A DNA stretch of 64,000 bases from Adhaeribacter radiodurans (GCF_014075995.1 NZ_CP055153.1:558001-622000); one strand, 5' to 3'. Shown: positions 17,900 through 27,539, numbered from the stretch's first letter. The notes: a model not told the origin generated them from the letters alone. A program made the numbers and translations.

Positions 17900-19024
17900 T
17901 CAGCTATCTGCAAATTTACGGTCAATGAGCCGGAGTAATTTATTAATGTGTTCTTCTTTGCGGGTCCAATCGTAGCGGGAAGCTAAGTTTTGCGTAACAT
18001 AGTTTTTAGCGCTGGCAGCATCTTCAAATTTATCAAGTGCTTGAATAGCCTGGTAATATTCCACGTTTTCCCCGTTAAACAACTCATTAATAAAACTAAA
18101 CCGCTGATTTATGGAAATAGAGTCTTTCAGCGATTCTATTTTTTTACTCATTTCGTTGTTAGCAATATTAGGCACCTCGAGCTTCACAAACTTTTCGTTT
18201 AAGGTGGTGCCCGAACGTTCGGCTTTAAAGCGTTCGTTCAAATTACTTTCTTTAGTTCCATTAAGGGGAGCAGCAACTGGTTTTACCGGAGCAGATGCTG
18301 GATGTACCGGTACGGCCGATGGTGGTTGCGGCGTAAACCGTTCCGGAGAAATGGTTAACTCATCAACGGTGCGGGTAGTAGTGGGAACAGCTGCTTGCGG
18401 AACAGGATGCTCGATGTCTTCGCTTTTAATGGAAAGTAAAGCATTAAATTCGGCGATGATAGCTTCTGGTTGCGTTTTTTCGGAAGATCGACTTTCCAGA
18501 AGTTCTCTAAATTTAGTCAGTATGTTTTCCTTGCTTAAAGTGCCTGGTGGTAAAGTAGAAATAAATTCCCGGACCAACTCTTTATCTATATTCACATATT
18601 TTACTTGCGCCTCGAGCGAAGCAGCGGATAAATCTTCCGAAACTTGCAAAAACTTCTGATCAAAGGCAGCAACCGGATCTAGAACCCAAAGAAAAGTATC
18701 AGCAATGGCTTTGGTTAGTAAAGGTTCAAAGTGAGTGCGCCGGATTAGTATTTTACGCGAAAGTACGTTCATAAACTGCACCAAGGCTTCTTTCACTTCC
18801 TCGTTTTCAAAATCGAAATAAGGACTTTTTAAGTTAGCCATTTCGTTGTTCCACTGATGCAGGAGTTCTTTTATCAGGAACAAGTTAATTTGTTTAATGG
18901 GAGCAAAATGGATGAGTTGCTGACCATTAATAGTATCCGTGGCGTTAAAGTACCGATCGGATAAGACTTTTGCTAACTGACGACTGTACCGCTCTACGCT
19001 TATTTGATTATATTTGTCTTTCAT
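17900..19024 (-). CDS. Conserved-looking cytoplasmic protein of unknown function
   Basis: 374 residues from the ATG at 19024. An upstream in-frame start would overlap the divergent ferredoxin gene and is rejected. There is no signal peptide. The N-terminal 200 residues are helical (IKQINLFLIKELLHQWNNEM and similar). A Pro/Ala/Thr-rich linker of about 70 residues follows, then a C-terminal helical domain with SISINQRFSFINELFNGEN and ending LLRLIDRKFADS. The start is 39 bp from the divergent ferredoxin start, so they share a control region. I do not recognise a family. The layout of two helical domains joined by a linker suggests a scaffold or regulator. Confidence 0.75.
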   Translation of the reverse strand: MKDKYNQISVERYSRQLAKVLSDRYFNATDTINGQQLIHFAPIKQINLFLIKELLHQWNNEMANLKSPYFDFENEEVKEALVQFMNVLSRKILIRRTHFEPLLTKAIADTFLWVLDPVAAFDQKFLQVSEDLSAASLEAQVKYVNIDKELVREFISTLPPGTLSKENILTKFRELLESRSSEKTQPEAIIAEFNALLSIKSEDIEHPVPQAAVPTTTRTVDELTISPERFTPQPPSAVPVHPASAPVKPVAAPLNGTKESNLNERFKAERSGTTLNEKFVKLEVPNIANNEMSKKIESLKDSISINQRFSFINELFNGENVEYYQAIQALDKFEDAASAKNYVTQNLASRYDWTRKEEHINKLLRLIDRKFADS

Positions 19025-19063
19025 GACGACAACTAGACTAATTGGCTGGCAAAGATAAAAAGA

Positions 19064-19387
19064 ATGCCGATAGTAAAGATACAAAACCTGTTTGGCAAAG
19101 CTATTAACGTTGCCGCCGGGCAAACAATTTTGCAAGCTATTTTAGAAGCCGGTATTGATTGGATGCACGCTTGCGGTGCTAAAGGCCGTTGTACTACCTG
19201 CCGGTTAATTGTTACCGAAGGACAATCTTATTTTACTGCCTTAAGCGCCGCCGAACAAAAGTTTCGTAACCAGGGTCGGCTGAAAGAGAACGAACGATTA
19301 TTGTGCCAATGTATGTTGCCCACTGGCGAAGTGAGCGGTTATATACCCGAGCAAACCAAGTTTCCGCACGTAATCTATTCAAAGTGA
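19064..19387 (+). CDS. 2Fe-2S ferredoxin
   Basis: A 107-residue plant/adrenodoxin-type ferredoxin carrying a 2Fe-2S cluster for electron transfer. Cluster cysteines are visible as Cys37, Cys43 and Cys46 in HACGAKGRCTTC, with the fourth as Cys81 (Cys83 also present) in ERLLCQCML. The C-x5-C-x2-C spacing is the family norm. There is no reductase partner nearby. It is 66 bp upstream of tdk and may be co-transcribed with it. Confidence 0.92.
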   Translation: MPIVKIQNLFGKAINVAAGQTILQAILEAGIDWMHACGAKGRCTTCRLIVTEGQSYFTALSAAEQKFRNQGRLKENERLLCQCMLPTGEVSGYIPEQTKFPHVIYSK

Positions 19388-19453
19388 AGTACTAGTGTTT
19401 TAAATTTAAATTTTTCATCCTGATCGGGATAATCATATTTTAATATTTAGAAG

Positions 19454-20050
19454 GTGTTTATAGAGCCACGAGTTGGAGTAAAACATAACCAAAAACGCGG
19501 GTGGATTGAGGTAATTTGCGGGGCCATGTTTTCGGGCAAGACAGAAGAGTTAATTCGCCGGTTAAACCGGGCTAAAATTGCCCATCAACGCGTTGAAATA
19601 TTTAAACCGGCATTAGATACCCGCTATCATCTGGAAGATGTAGTAACGCATAGTGCTATGACTATTCGTTCTACTCCGGTAAACTTTGCCCACGATATGT
19701 TACTCCTTGGCAGTAGTTGCGACGTAGTAGGTATCGACGAAGCACAATTTTTTGATGAAGGTTTAATTGAAGTGTGCGACATTCTGGCCAACCGCGGCAT
19801 TAGGGTAATTGCAGCGGGTTTGGATATGGATTATTTAGGAAAGCCTTTCGGACCCATGCCGGCCTTAATGGCTATTGCCGAATATGTAACTAAAGTACAT
19901 GCTGTATGTGTGTGCTGCGGCGATATTGCTTCGTATTCCTTCCGGGTATCTGCTTCAGATGAAAAAATCCTGCTCGGCGAAACGGATTCGTATGAAGCTC
20001 GTTGCCGTATTTGTTTTCTGGAAGGAATGAAACAGTTAGCTCAAAAGTAG
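19454..20050 (+). CDS. tdk: Thymidine kinase
   Basis: A 198-residue type II thymidine kinase, which phosphorylates thymidine to dTMP in nucleoside salvage. The P-loop [14 protein letters not shown] has Lys29-Thr30, the catalytic/Mg region is GIDEAQFF, and the lid zinc site is CVCCGD at about residue 155 plus CRICF near the C-terminus. The start is a GTG, because the downstream GWIEVICG region must stay complete and no ATG precedes it in frame. Together with the CNT transporter at 44.2-45.4 kb it indicates nucleoside uptake and salvage. Confidence 0.95.
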   Translation: MFIEPRVGVKHNQKRGWIEVICGAMFSGKTEELIRRLNRAKIAHQRVEIFKPALDTRYHLEDVVTHSAMTIRSTPVNFAHDMLLLGSSCDVVGIDEAQFFDEGLIEVCDILANRGIRVIAAGLDMDYLGKPFGPMPALMAIAEYVTKVHAVCVCCGDIASYSFRVSASDEKILLGETDSYEARCRICFLEGMKQLAQK

Positions 20051-20189
20051 TGGTATCAAATAAGCCAATCCTTTACTAAATCGAACTACTTTTAAATTCC
20101 AGATTATTTAAATAGAGAACCTGCTCATAACAAAGCTTATCGGGCCTGGTTAAATGTAAATAGTAAATTTTTAAACGTTCAACCTGAAA

Positions 20190-20471
20190 ATGTGGGTAAA
20201 ATATAATCCGAATTGGCTGGTAAATTTACTAAAAGAGCAATTGCCGGAAAAAATTGAAATTATAGAGGCAGCTAAACAATGTACCCGGGGCGTTTGGGAA
20301 AAGAAGAATTACATCTATTTTGTTACTCTTAAAAATGCAGATTTACCCGGCGCGGAGTGGCAGTTCAAAGAAAATTTAATTCTGGAAGATCCAACCCGAG
20401 GAATGATAGTAATAGATATTTTAAAAGACGGTCGGGTAGGAGGCATTCAATTCGAAAGTTTAGAAGAATAA
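20190..20471 (+). CDS. Small protein of unknown function
   Basis: 93 residues, soluble, no signal peptide. It is rich in Trp and Glu, with a beta-type pattern (EWQFKENLILEDPTRGMIV, then DILKDGRVGGIQF). Codon use and spacing between tdk and porZ (60 bp before porZ) look like a real gene. I do not recognise the family. Confidence 0.6.
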   Translation: MWVKYNPNWLVNLLKEQLPEKIEIIEAAKQCTRGVWEKKNYIYFVTLKNADLPGAEWQFKENLILEDPTRGMIVIDILKDGRVGGIQFESLEE

Positions 20472-20531
20472 GGATAACTGATTTATGGGCGAAAAATATT
20501 AACTTATGCTGAAGAACAAATAGTAAATTTT

Positions 20532-22853
20532 GTGAGTAACAGGCTGCTGGTAAACCGGGTATATATAAGTGTTTTGGGGATAGTGCTTGGGTGTATTGGG
20601 GCCGGAAAAGTTTACGCGCAACAAAGTACTTTGGGGCTTGGAAAATGGCAAGTGCATGTACCTTATAACCGGGCTAAAGCAATAGCTGAAGTGGATAGTA
20701 AAATTTATTGTGCCACCGAAGATGGTTTTTTTTTATTTGATACAGAGTTTAATCAAATAAAAACGCTTTCTAAATCCGACGGTTTTCATAGCATTAATAT
20801 TAGTACCCTGGCGTATGAAACTGGTACTCAAACGCTGGTAATTGCCTACGAAGATACCCATTTGGATTTGCTTCGGGAAGGCGAAATAATTGCTTTAACC
20901 GATATAGCTCGCAAGAACATCCCAGGCGACAAAACGATACATCAAATTACTTTTCGTGATAAAAACGCCTATCTGGCTACAAGCTTTGGTGTAGTAGTGC
21001 TGGATTTAGAAAAGCTGGAAATTAAAGAAACGTATAGCAATCTGGGGCTAAACGGGCAAATTTTAGATGTGTATGCCAGCGCCACGCTTAACGATAGCAT
21101 ATACTTAGCCACCTCAAACGGCTTAATGGCAGCTTCTTTAAACGGGCCTAACTTACTCGATTATAAAAGTTGGCGCACTTTCGGTACGGAAGCTGGTTTG
21201 CCGGTAGCTGCTGTTAGTAAAACCATTGCCACTTTTTCTCAAAGTATCTACGCCGGATTAAATCAGGAAAGAGTTTATAAATTTAACGGAAAAGCATGGG
21301 TGCCTACCGCCGCAGACCTAACTAATACCGAAGCGTACCAATTAAATGCAACTGCCAATCATTTACTTATTGCCAACCAGAACAACGTTATTTTGCTGGA
21401 TGCCGCTGGTCAGGTACAAATTTATGATGATCCTTTATTAAAACAGCCTCGGGCAGCCCTGCAAAGTGCCGATCAAAGCTATTGGATAGCCGATTACAGT
21501 AGGGGGTTGATGCATTTAGTAAATAATACCTATACAGCTATTGTACCGGCCGGGCCATTTTCTAATCAAGCCTTTAGTGTGTATTCCGATAATGCAGCTA
21601 CTTTCGTGCTGGAAGGCGGCTATAACCAATCGTACGAACAGCGAGGCGCTAAAGCAGGTTTTTACGAATATGCCAACGGGCAATGGACAAATTATACCAG
21701 CTGGTTACAAACCGATCCTAATCAATTTCCGGCAATAACCGATTTAACCCGGGCAGTCCGCAATCCTGTTAATCAAAAATTATACATGGGTTCTTACGGT
21801 AATGGGCTTTTGGAATGGGCAGGTTTGGGACAATTTAAAGTATATGACCCTACAAATAGTACTTTACTATCTTCTTTGCCCAATAACAATAACTTTACCC
21901 GGGTACCCGATGTGGCAGCCGATGCCGAAGGAAATATTTGGGTATTAAATCGTAATCAGTTTCCTAATTTACCGGGTTTGCACGTGTTAAAGCTCGACAA
22001 TACCTGGCAATCGTTTTCTTTTCCTGGCTTTTCGGATGGCAGCAACTTAGAACGTATTGTAATAGACGATGTAAACTTTAAGTGGATGGCACTTAGTAAA
22101 AATGGTACGAGTGCAAAAGGTTTATTAGTCTTTGATGACGTGGCCAATACTTTTAAACATTTCACGCCGGCTAATGCTAACCTACCTGGCTTAGATGTTT
22201 ATAGTCTGGCTAAAGATCGAATGGGTGCTATTTGGGTAGGTACAAATAATGGATTAGCCATTTTTGATGATCCGGATCAAGCTTTTGGTAACGATTTTAC
22301 GGCTAGTCAGCCAATTATTAATGGCCGACCCACTCTGGAAGGACAATTAGTACGGGCCATTGCGGTAGATGGCGGTAACCGAAAATGGATAGGCACCGAT
22401 GCGGGATTGTGGCTGTTTAACGAAAATGGAGATAAGTTATTGGCTAACTTTACCAGTGAAAATAGTCCTTTGCTGTCTAATAAAATTGCAGATATTAGTA
22501 TAAACCAAAAAACCGGCGAAGTATTTATCTCCACCGATGTTGGTTTAGTAAGTTATAGAGGAGCGGCTACCGTTACCGAAGGCAAGCCAAGTTGCGCTAC
22601 GGTTTTCCCCAACCCGGTACGCCCCGAGTCGGAAGGCTTAGTAGCTATTTCAGATTTACCCAATAACGCGCGCGTAAAAATTACCGATACAGCGGGCCAT
22701 TTAGTTTACGAAACCCAAGCTGCCGGCGGTACAGTAGCCTGGAACACCCGCGATGTGCACGGGCGTCGCGTAAAAACCGGCGTATATCTGGTTTTTAGTT
22801 CCACTTCCGATGGCAGCCAGAGTTGCATTAGTAAAGTAGCCGTAGTGGATTAG
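20532..22853 (+). CDS. porZ: T9SS-associated cell-surface beta-propeller protein PorZ
   Basis: 773 residues. A signal peptide ends in VYAQQ. Two seven-bladed propellers of two-component-regulator type follow, with repeats such as KIYCATEDGFFLFDTE, SIYLATSNGLMAAS, AIWVGTNNGLAIFDD and RKWIGTDAGLWLFNENGD. The C-terminal 85 residues (VFPNPVRPESEG, VKITDTAGHLVYET, KTGVYLVF) are a T9SS-type sorting domain. In Porphyromonas, PorZ works with PorU, PorV and PorQ in the surface complex that cleaves cargo and attaches it to A-LPS. The start is a GTG, as no ATG precedes the signal sequence. recO follows after 204 bp. Confidence 0.85.
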   Translation: MSNRLLVNRVYISVLGIVLGCIGAGKVYAQQSTLGLGKWQVHVPYNRAKAIAEVDSKIYCATEDGFFLFDTEFNQIKTLSKSDGFHSINISTLAYETGTQTLVIAYEDTHLDLLREGEIIALTDIARKNIPGDKTIHQITFRDKNAYLATSFGVVVLDLEKLEIKETYSNLGLNGQILDVYASATLNDSIYLATSNGLMAASLNGPNLLDYKSWRTFGTEAGLPVAAVSKTIATFSQSIYAGLNQERVYKFNGKAWVPTAADLTNTEAYQLNATANHLLIANQNNVILLDAAGQVQIYDDPLLKQPRAALQSADQSYWIADYSRGLMHLVNNTYTAIVPAGPFSNQAFSVYSDNAATFVLEGGYNQSYEQRGAKAGFYEYANGQWTNYTSWLQTDPNQFPAITDLTRAVRNPVNQKLYMGSYGNGLLEWAGLGQFKVYDPTNSTLLSSLPNNNNFTRVPDVAADAEGNIWVLNRNQFPNLPGLHVLKLDNTWQSFSFPGFSDGSNLERIVIDDVNFKWMALSKNGTSAKGLLVFDDVANTFKHFTPANANLPGLDVYSLAKDRMGAIWVGTNNGLAIFDDPDQAFGNDFTASQPIINGRPTLEGQLVRAIAVDGGNRKWIGTDAGLWLFNENGDKLLANFTSENSPLLSNKIADISINQKTGEVFISTDVGLVSYRGAATVTEGKPSCATVFPNPVRPESEGLVAISDLPNNARVKITDTAGHLVYETQAAGGTVAWNTRDVHGRRVKTGVYLVFSSTSDGSQSCISKVAVVD

Positions 22854-23057
22854 GTTACAGTTTTTTGAATACCTATAGGGTAAATTTCTCTTATTAAATA
22901 AAGTAGAAATTCTTTCCGGAGTAATAACTACTTTTTATAAATCTGGAATGACATTTTTACTACTTACTTTTTCATAATCTCTGCTACTATTCAACTAAAT
23001 CTTCTGAGCTATTCTATTCGTTTAACTCTTAACTTATAACTCTAAACTCCCCAAGCG

Positions 23058-23765
23058 GTGCTGGTAAAAACACGCGGTATTGTTCTTAATTTTATAAAGT
23101 ACCGAGAAACTTCTATTATTGCCCGGGTTTATACCGAACAATTAGGCCTGCAAACCTATATTGTAAACAGTGTGCGCAAGAAAGGACCTGGAGCCCGAAT
23201 TGCTTTGTTTCAGCCATTTACTTTACTGGATATGGTGGTGTACACTTCGTCTAAGGGCGGCATTACCCGAATATCGGAGTATAAATGTAATTACCCGTTT
23301 TCCAGTATTCCGTTCGATACCCGCAAGAGTAGTATTGTTTTATTTTTATCGGAAGTACTAGCCTATACTATTCAGGAAGAAGAAGAGAATCCGCCTTTAT
23401 TCGGGTTTTTGTACGATTCTATTGTTTATTTCGATCAGCAAGAGCAAGGATTTAGTAATTTCCATCTGTTCTTTTTGCTGCAGTTAGCGCATTATCTAGG
23501 TTTTGGTCCTACCTCGGGGGCCGACATTACTTCGCAAGTAGCCTTTTCGGTGGGTACGGCTACCCAAAGCCGTGGTTCAGTACTGCATTTTCAGATGTTT
23601 GAAGCTTATTTTGATGCTTTAATGCAGAGCTCCGAGGAGGTTTTTATGAACAATAAAGTCCGGAAAGAACTTTTACTTATTTTAATCCGGTATTATCAAT
23701 TACACGTGGAAAAACTCGGCGAAATCAAATCTTTGCAAGTACTTTCTGAAGTGTTATCTGATTAA
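23058..23765 (+). CDS. recO: DNA repair protein RecO
   Basis: 235 residues, GTG start. It has an N-terminal OB-fold (KTRGIVLNFIKYRETSIIARVYTE, positions about 3-27), as in RecO, which with RecF and RecR loads RecA on SSB-coated DNA. YIVNSVRKKGP and the long helical C-terminal half (FHLFFLLQLAHYLGFGP) follow. The zinc-finger cysteines of some RecO proteins are absent, which is common in Bacteroidota. Confidence 0.88.
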   Translation: MLVKTRGIVLNFIKYRETSIIARVYTEQLGLQTYIVNSVRKKGPGARIALFQPFTLLDMVVYTSSKGGITRISEYKCNYPFSSIPFDTRKSSIVLFLSEVLAYTIQEEEENPPLFGFLYDSIVYFDQQEQGFSNFHLFFLLQLAHYLGFGPTSGADITSQVAFSVGTATQSRGSVLHFQMFEAYFDALMQSSEEVFMNNKVRKELLLILIRYYQLHVEKLGEIKSLQVLSEVLSD

Positions 23766-23870
23766 ATTAAAGTATTAAAATTTTACTGTTAAATAACTTA
23801 TGCCTTTATGCTTAATTATACCAAGGCATTGATTTAGCTAAATTAATTTGCGGTTAAATGCTTTATCAAT

Positions 23871-23909
23871 AAAAAAGCGCCACTTACTACTAAGTGGCGC
23901 TCTCTTTTT
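23871..23909. terminator. Intrinsic terminator between recO and the FKBP genes
   Basis: An 11-bp stem AGCGCCACTTA/TAAGTGGCGCT with a short loop, A-rich on the left and T-rich on the right, so it can act on both strands. It lies 30 bp beyond the end of the minus-strand FKBP gene. Confidence 0.8.
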
Positions 23910-23939
23910 AATAATTGGTTGATTAAGAAGGAGAACGAG

Positions 23940-24452
23940 CTATTTAACTTCTAATATAGTCATATCAAATACTAAAACAGTACCCCCCGGGATTGAGCCG
24001 GATGGGCTTCCATATTGCCCGTAAGCTAAATGCGAAGGAACAATTAAAGTAGCCTTTTCCTGATCACTCATTAACAAGGCACCTTCATCCCAACCCCGAA
24101 TTACCTGACCAGATCCTACCGTGAAAGTAAGCGGAATACCAGTATCGTAAGATGATTCAAACTTTTGACCATTCAGGAATTTACCTATGTAATGCATCTT
24201 CACCAAATTGCCTTTTTGCACCTTAGCCCCCGTTCCGGCTTGTTGGGGCAAATAGTATAAACCAGTAGACGTTTTAGTAAAGTTTGTAATTTTATTAGCA
24301 GTTAGATACTCCTGAATATACTGGTCGTCTGCTTCACGTTGCTGCCGGTTGTATTTTTCGTACGGATCTTCGCTCTTACAGCCTAAGAAGGGCAATAGCA
24401 CCAAAAAACAGAGGATGGTAGTTAATCTGGGTGTTTTAAAAGTTGGGAACAT
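23940..24452 (-). CDS. FKBP-type peptidyl-prolyl isomerase, lipoprotein
   Basis: 170 residues. The lipobox is LLPFLGC (Cys at about residue 25), followed by a charged helix (YNRQQREADDQYIQEYL) and one FKBP domain. Active-site features are present: FESSYDTGIPLTFTVG, VIRGWDEGALLM with the conserved Trp, and LAYGQYGSPSGSIPGG. It should be active in prolyl isomerisation in the cell envelope. It is the last of three FKBP genes in a row (10 bp after the previous one). GldI, needed for gliding in Flavobacterium, is a lipoprotein of this type, but I cannot tell which of the three is its counterpart. Confidence 0.88.
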   Translation of the reverse strand: MFPTFKTPRLTTILCFLVLLPFLGCKSEDPYEKYNRQQREADDQYIQEYLTANKITNFTKTSTGLYYLPQQAGTGAKVQKGNLVKMHYIGKFLNGQKFESSYDTGIPLTFTVGSGQVIRGWDEGALLMSDQEKATLIVPSHLAYGQYGSPSGSIPGGTVLVFDMTILEVK

Positions 24453-24462
24453 AAATTATAAG

Positions 24463-25032
24463 TTATTTTACTTCCAGCAATTCAATGTCGAATATTAACA
24501 CGCTGTTAGCCGGAATTTTTTCCTGTGCCTGGTCTCCGTAAGCTAAGCCCGAAGGTAAAAAGAATAAAGAACGTTCTCCTACCCGCATCAGCGAAACTCC
24601 TTCCTGGAAGCCCGAAAGAATATTAGCACGGCCCAGTTGGAAAGTTAATGGGGTAATGGTTGTTTGACCAGAACGTGGTTTACGGGAGGTATCAAGAGTG
24701 TCGCCTTGTAAATTGGTTAGTATGTAATGAGTAACTACTGTTTTTCCTAAAGCTGCGCTATCGCCGGTACCCGGTTTTTGTATGGCATAAAACAAGCCGG
24801 ATTTATAAGGCGAGCGTTGGGCATTAGGTATATTTTTAGTAAGAATATAGTTTTTGATAGTAACTGTATCAATAGCTAATTGCTTTTTGTACGCTTCTTC
24901 CCGACGGCGGGCTTCATCTTCCAGTTCATCGTTGTTATTACAGCCGTAAAACGCAGTTAAACTTAGAAAAAAGAAAATTGCAGTTAATAATCGGTTATTA
25001 ATAACCGTAGTAAAAATGGATTTTAGATTCAT
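24463..25032 (-). CDS. FKBP-type peptidyl-prolyl isomerase-like lipoprotein (GldI-like)
   Basis: 189 residues. Lipoprotein signal with TAFYGC (Cys at about residue 31), a charged spacer helix (ELEDEARRREEAYKK), then one FKBP domain. The domain is less canonical than its neighbours: ILSGFQEGVSLM replaces the usual VIRGWDEG (no Trp), so isomerase activity may be reduced and a chaperone role is possible. It lies in the middle of the three-FKBP run, 181 bp after the two-domain paralogue. Length and placement near a DHH phosphoesterase and ndk resemble the gldI region of flavobacteria. Confidence 0.82.
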   Translation of the reverse strand: MNLKSIFTTVINNRLLTAIFFFLSLTAFYGCNNNDELEDEARRREEAYKKQLAIDTVTIKNYILTKNIPNAQRSPYKSGLFYAIQKPGTGDSAALGKTVVTHYILTNLQGDTLDTSRKPRSGQTTITPLTFQLGRANILSGFQEGVSLMRVGERSLFFLPSGLAYGDQAQEKIPANSVLIFDIELLEVK

Positions 25033-25213
25033 GAGTGTTGTTAAATTTTGTTAAAAATAGGATTTAAATCTCCGGATTTTTAGTCAGATAAAGATTACAC
25101 TCGAAACGAAGAGGTAGGCCGTTTATTGCAACCGCTTTTCATTACGAATGTAACCTGTTTTCTTTCAACTGTTTCGGAATCAGTATCTTACACTATCCTA
25201 CTTAATCAAACAA

Positions 25214-26158
25214 TTATTTAACGTCTACTAGTTCAACATCAAAGCGGAGCACCGCATTTGCCGGGATAGTCCCTTGCGATTGTGGTCCGTAACCCATAGT
25301 GGAGGGTACAATTAAGGTGCATTTTGCTCCTTTATTTAATAAAGCAATACCTTCGTCCCAACCTCTGATTACCTGCTGCTGGCCTAAAGTAAACTGAAAA
25401 GGTTTACCGCCTAATTGCGGATTATCCGACGAGTCAAATACTTTACCATCCAGCAAAGTGCCTTTGTACTTAACCGAAACTGTTTGGCCAGCTTTAGCCG
25501 GTGCACCACTTCCCGGTTGGTTTACTACGTAATATAAACCAGAAGCTGTTTTCTGAGCATTTAAACCTTCTTTTTTAACGTATTCCTGAATAATTTGCTC
25601 ATCTTTTTTGTTTTGTTTCTCCATGAATTCCATCATCATTTTCTGCTGATCCATCATGGCTTCCTGCTGCGACTGTACCTTTTGAGCCAATACCTGGAAG
25701 GTTAACTTTGAGCCTTTCTTAATAAAAGGAGGCATAGGTTGCTGAAACGTTCTGGCAAATAAAGAATCGGCACTGATTCGGAAAACAGCGCTATCACCTG
25801 GCCGAACCAATGAAAATGCATCTTCTAAACCGCCTTTAAAGGTAGCTTTCATTATTGGAATTTGAACCGGGAAACCGTTTTTACGCGTGTCAAACAAGAG
25901 CGTATCTTTACCGGATTTATTTTGGGTAAAATACTTCATTTCCAAGGTAAGCACCTGTCCTTCTTTTGGTTTACCAACTGTATCCGTTTTGGCAGGTGCG
26001 TTTTTAGGTTCAAATTTACCGTTTTTGTTTTTAGTAAATAATTTGTATTCAACGCCGTTATCGGCTTTCTTAAAATCTACTGATTTATTATTGTTACAAG
26101 CTTGTAACGCACAAAGACCCGCAAGCACGGGAAGGAAAAATTTACTTTTTTTTAACAT
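25214..26158 (-). CDS. Two-domain FKBP-type peptidyl-prolyl isomerase, lipoprotein
   Basis: 314 residues with a lipobox-like ALQAC (Cys at about residue 21). The C-terminal 110 residues are a canonical FKBP domain (VKYKGTLLDGKVFDSS, VIRGWDEGIALLNKG, MGYGPQSQGTIPAN). The N-terminal 150 residues look like a second, degenerate FKBP-like domain (VLTLEMKYFTQNKSG, DAFSLVRPGDSAVFRI). The two are joined by a Gln/Met-rich helix (EAMMDQQKMMMEFMEKQNK), possibly coiled coil. It starts 19 bp after the DHH phosphoesterase and is probably co-transcribed with it. Confidence 0.85.
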   Translation of the reverse strand: MLKKSKFFLPVLAGLCALQACNNNKSVDFKKADNGVEYKLFTKNKNGKFEPKNAPAKTDTVGKPKEGQVLTLEMKYFTQNKSGKDTLLFDTRKNGFPVQIPIMKATFKGGLEDAFSLVRPGDSAVFRISADSLFARTFQQPMPPFIKKGSKLTFQVLAQKVQSQQEAMMDQQKMMMEFMEKQNKKDEQIIQEYVKKEGLNAQKTASGLYYVVNQPGSGAPAKAGQTVSVKYKGTLLDGKVFDSSDNPQLGGKPFQFTLGQQQVIRGWDEGIALLNKGAKCTLIVPSTMGYGPQSQGTIPANAVLRFDVELVDVK

Positions 26159-26177
26159 TTTAAATATAGGTTACGAA

Positions 26178-27197
26178 TTAATTATCTTTGGTTAGTTGGT
26201 CTTTATACTCAGGTAAAGTTTGTAAAAATTTAGCTACTGTATCGGTAAGTGAATCGTACGATATACCGCCAGCCGCATTGCGGTGGCCACCTCCTTGGAA
26301 ATGTTTGCGCGCAAAATCGTTCACTGAAAAATCGCCTACCGACCGGAATGACATTTTAACGGCGTTACTACGGTCAATTATTAAAGCAGCAAAAACTACT
26401 CCTTCAATAGATAAGGCAAAATTTACGAGGCCTTCGGTATCGCCGGTTTTAGAATCATAGTGTTTTAATTCGTCGGCTGTAATAGCAATATAAGCTGTTC
26501 TAAATTCCCGGAGTACGGTTAGCTTATCTTTCAGCACATAGCCTAAAAACCGCAGCCGGGTTTCAGTATGACTATCGTAAATAAGACGGTGAATATTAGA
26601 AGTGTTCACGCCAACGTGCAGCAGTTCGGCAATAATTAAGTGAACATTACGCGAGGTACTCGGATGCCGGAAAGAACCCGTATCGGTCATAATGCCCGCG
26701 TATAAGCATTCGCCAATATGAACATCAATTAACGATTGGTCGCCTAAATCGCGAATTAATTCAAACACCAACTCGGCGGTAGCGGCAGCTTTGGTATTGG
26801 AGAAACTTATTTCGGCAAAATTCTCGGGTTCTAAGTGATGATCAACCAGTACTTTTACGCCCGGCGCTTCTTGTACATAAGGGCCCAATTCATTAATTCG
26901 ACTCAACGAAGAAAAATCGAGACAGAAAATAACGTTGGCCTGATTTATTAATTTACGTACTAGTTCATCATTTACATTCGGGTCGTAGGTAATTACCTCG
27001 TTGTTACCGTTCATCCAGTTAAGGAAATCCGGGTAATCAGAAGGGGTAACTACTGTAACTACGTGACCTTTCTTTTTGAGGTAACCAGCTAAACCCAGCG
27101 AAGAACCTAATGCATCGGCATCAGGTTTATGGTGAGTGGTGATCAGAATCTCTTTTGGTTCCTGAAGCAGTTCCTTTAGAGCAGTAATTTGTTGCAT
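26178..27197 (-). CDS. DHH/DHHA1 phosphoesterase (NrnA-like oligoribonuclease/pAp phosphatase)
   Basis: 339 residues. The DHH domain begins with ITTHHKPDADALGSSLGL (metal-binding HHxxDAD) and has the signature VLVDHHLEP at about residue 117. The C-terminal DHHA1 domain ends with the substrate-binding HFQGGGHRNAAGG. This is the architecture of NrnA, which degrades short RNAs and pAp. It starts with ATG and heads a minus-strand set with the three FKBP genes; ndk is divergent 342 bp away. Confidence 0.9.
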   Translation of the reverse strand: MQQITALKELLQEPKEILITTHHKPDADALGSSLGLAGYLKKKGHVVTVVTPSDYPDFLNWMNGNNEVITYDPNVNDELVRKLINQANVIFCLDFSSLSRINELGPYVQEAPGVKVLVDHHLEPENFAEISFSNTKAAATAELVFELIRDLGDQSLIDVHIGECLYAGIMTDTGSFRHPSTSRNVHLIIAELLHVGVNTSNIHRLIYDSHTETRLRFLGYVLKDKLTVLREFRTAYIAITADELKHYDSKTGDTEGLVNFALSIEGVVFAALIIDRSNAVKMSFRSVGDFSVNDFARKHFQGGGHRNAAGGISYDSLTDTVAKFLQTLPEYKDQLTKDN

Positions 27198-27539
27198 TCT
27201 TAGCTTAAAAGCTCCTTTTTAAAAATTAGGTGCAAGACACAAAATTCGGTATAAAATAATTTAAAACAAAACATTAATTATCAAGGCTCAAACAGCAGTC
27301 AAATAACGCTTAAACCAGCTAATTATTAGTAGTATATTGCCGAACTCTGTTAATTTTGCGCCGGTTTTGCGGTTGGCTTTAAAGTTGGAAGGTTAAAAGA
27401 CTGGAAAGTTGTTTTACTTTTTTACATAATCCATAATAGGTTGTACAATTTAAAAACAATTCAGCAATCCAGTTTTTCAACATATACCTTTATAAACTAT
27501 TAAATATTATTATTTACTAAAAAAAACAAATTTATATAC
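27198..27539. promoter_or_regulatory. Divergent control region between the DHH gene and ndk
   Basis: 342 bp of AT-rich sequence without a gene. TAATTTTG at 27351-27358 matches the Bacteroidota -7 box for ndk, but the -33 TTG is not at the right distance. No hairpin or other element stands out. Confidence 0.3.
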
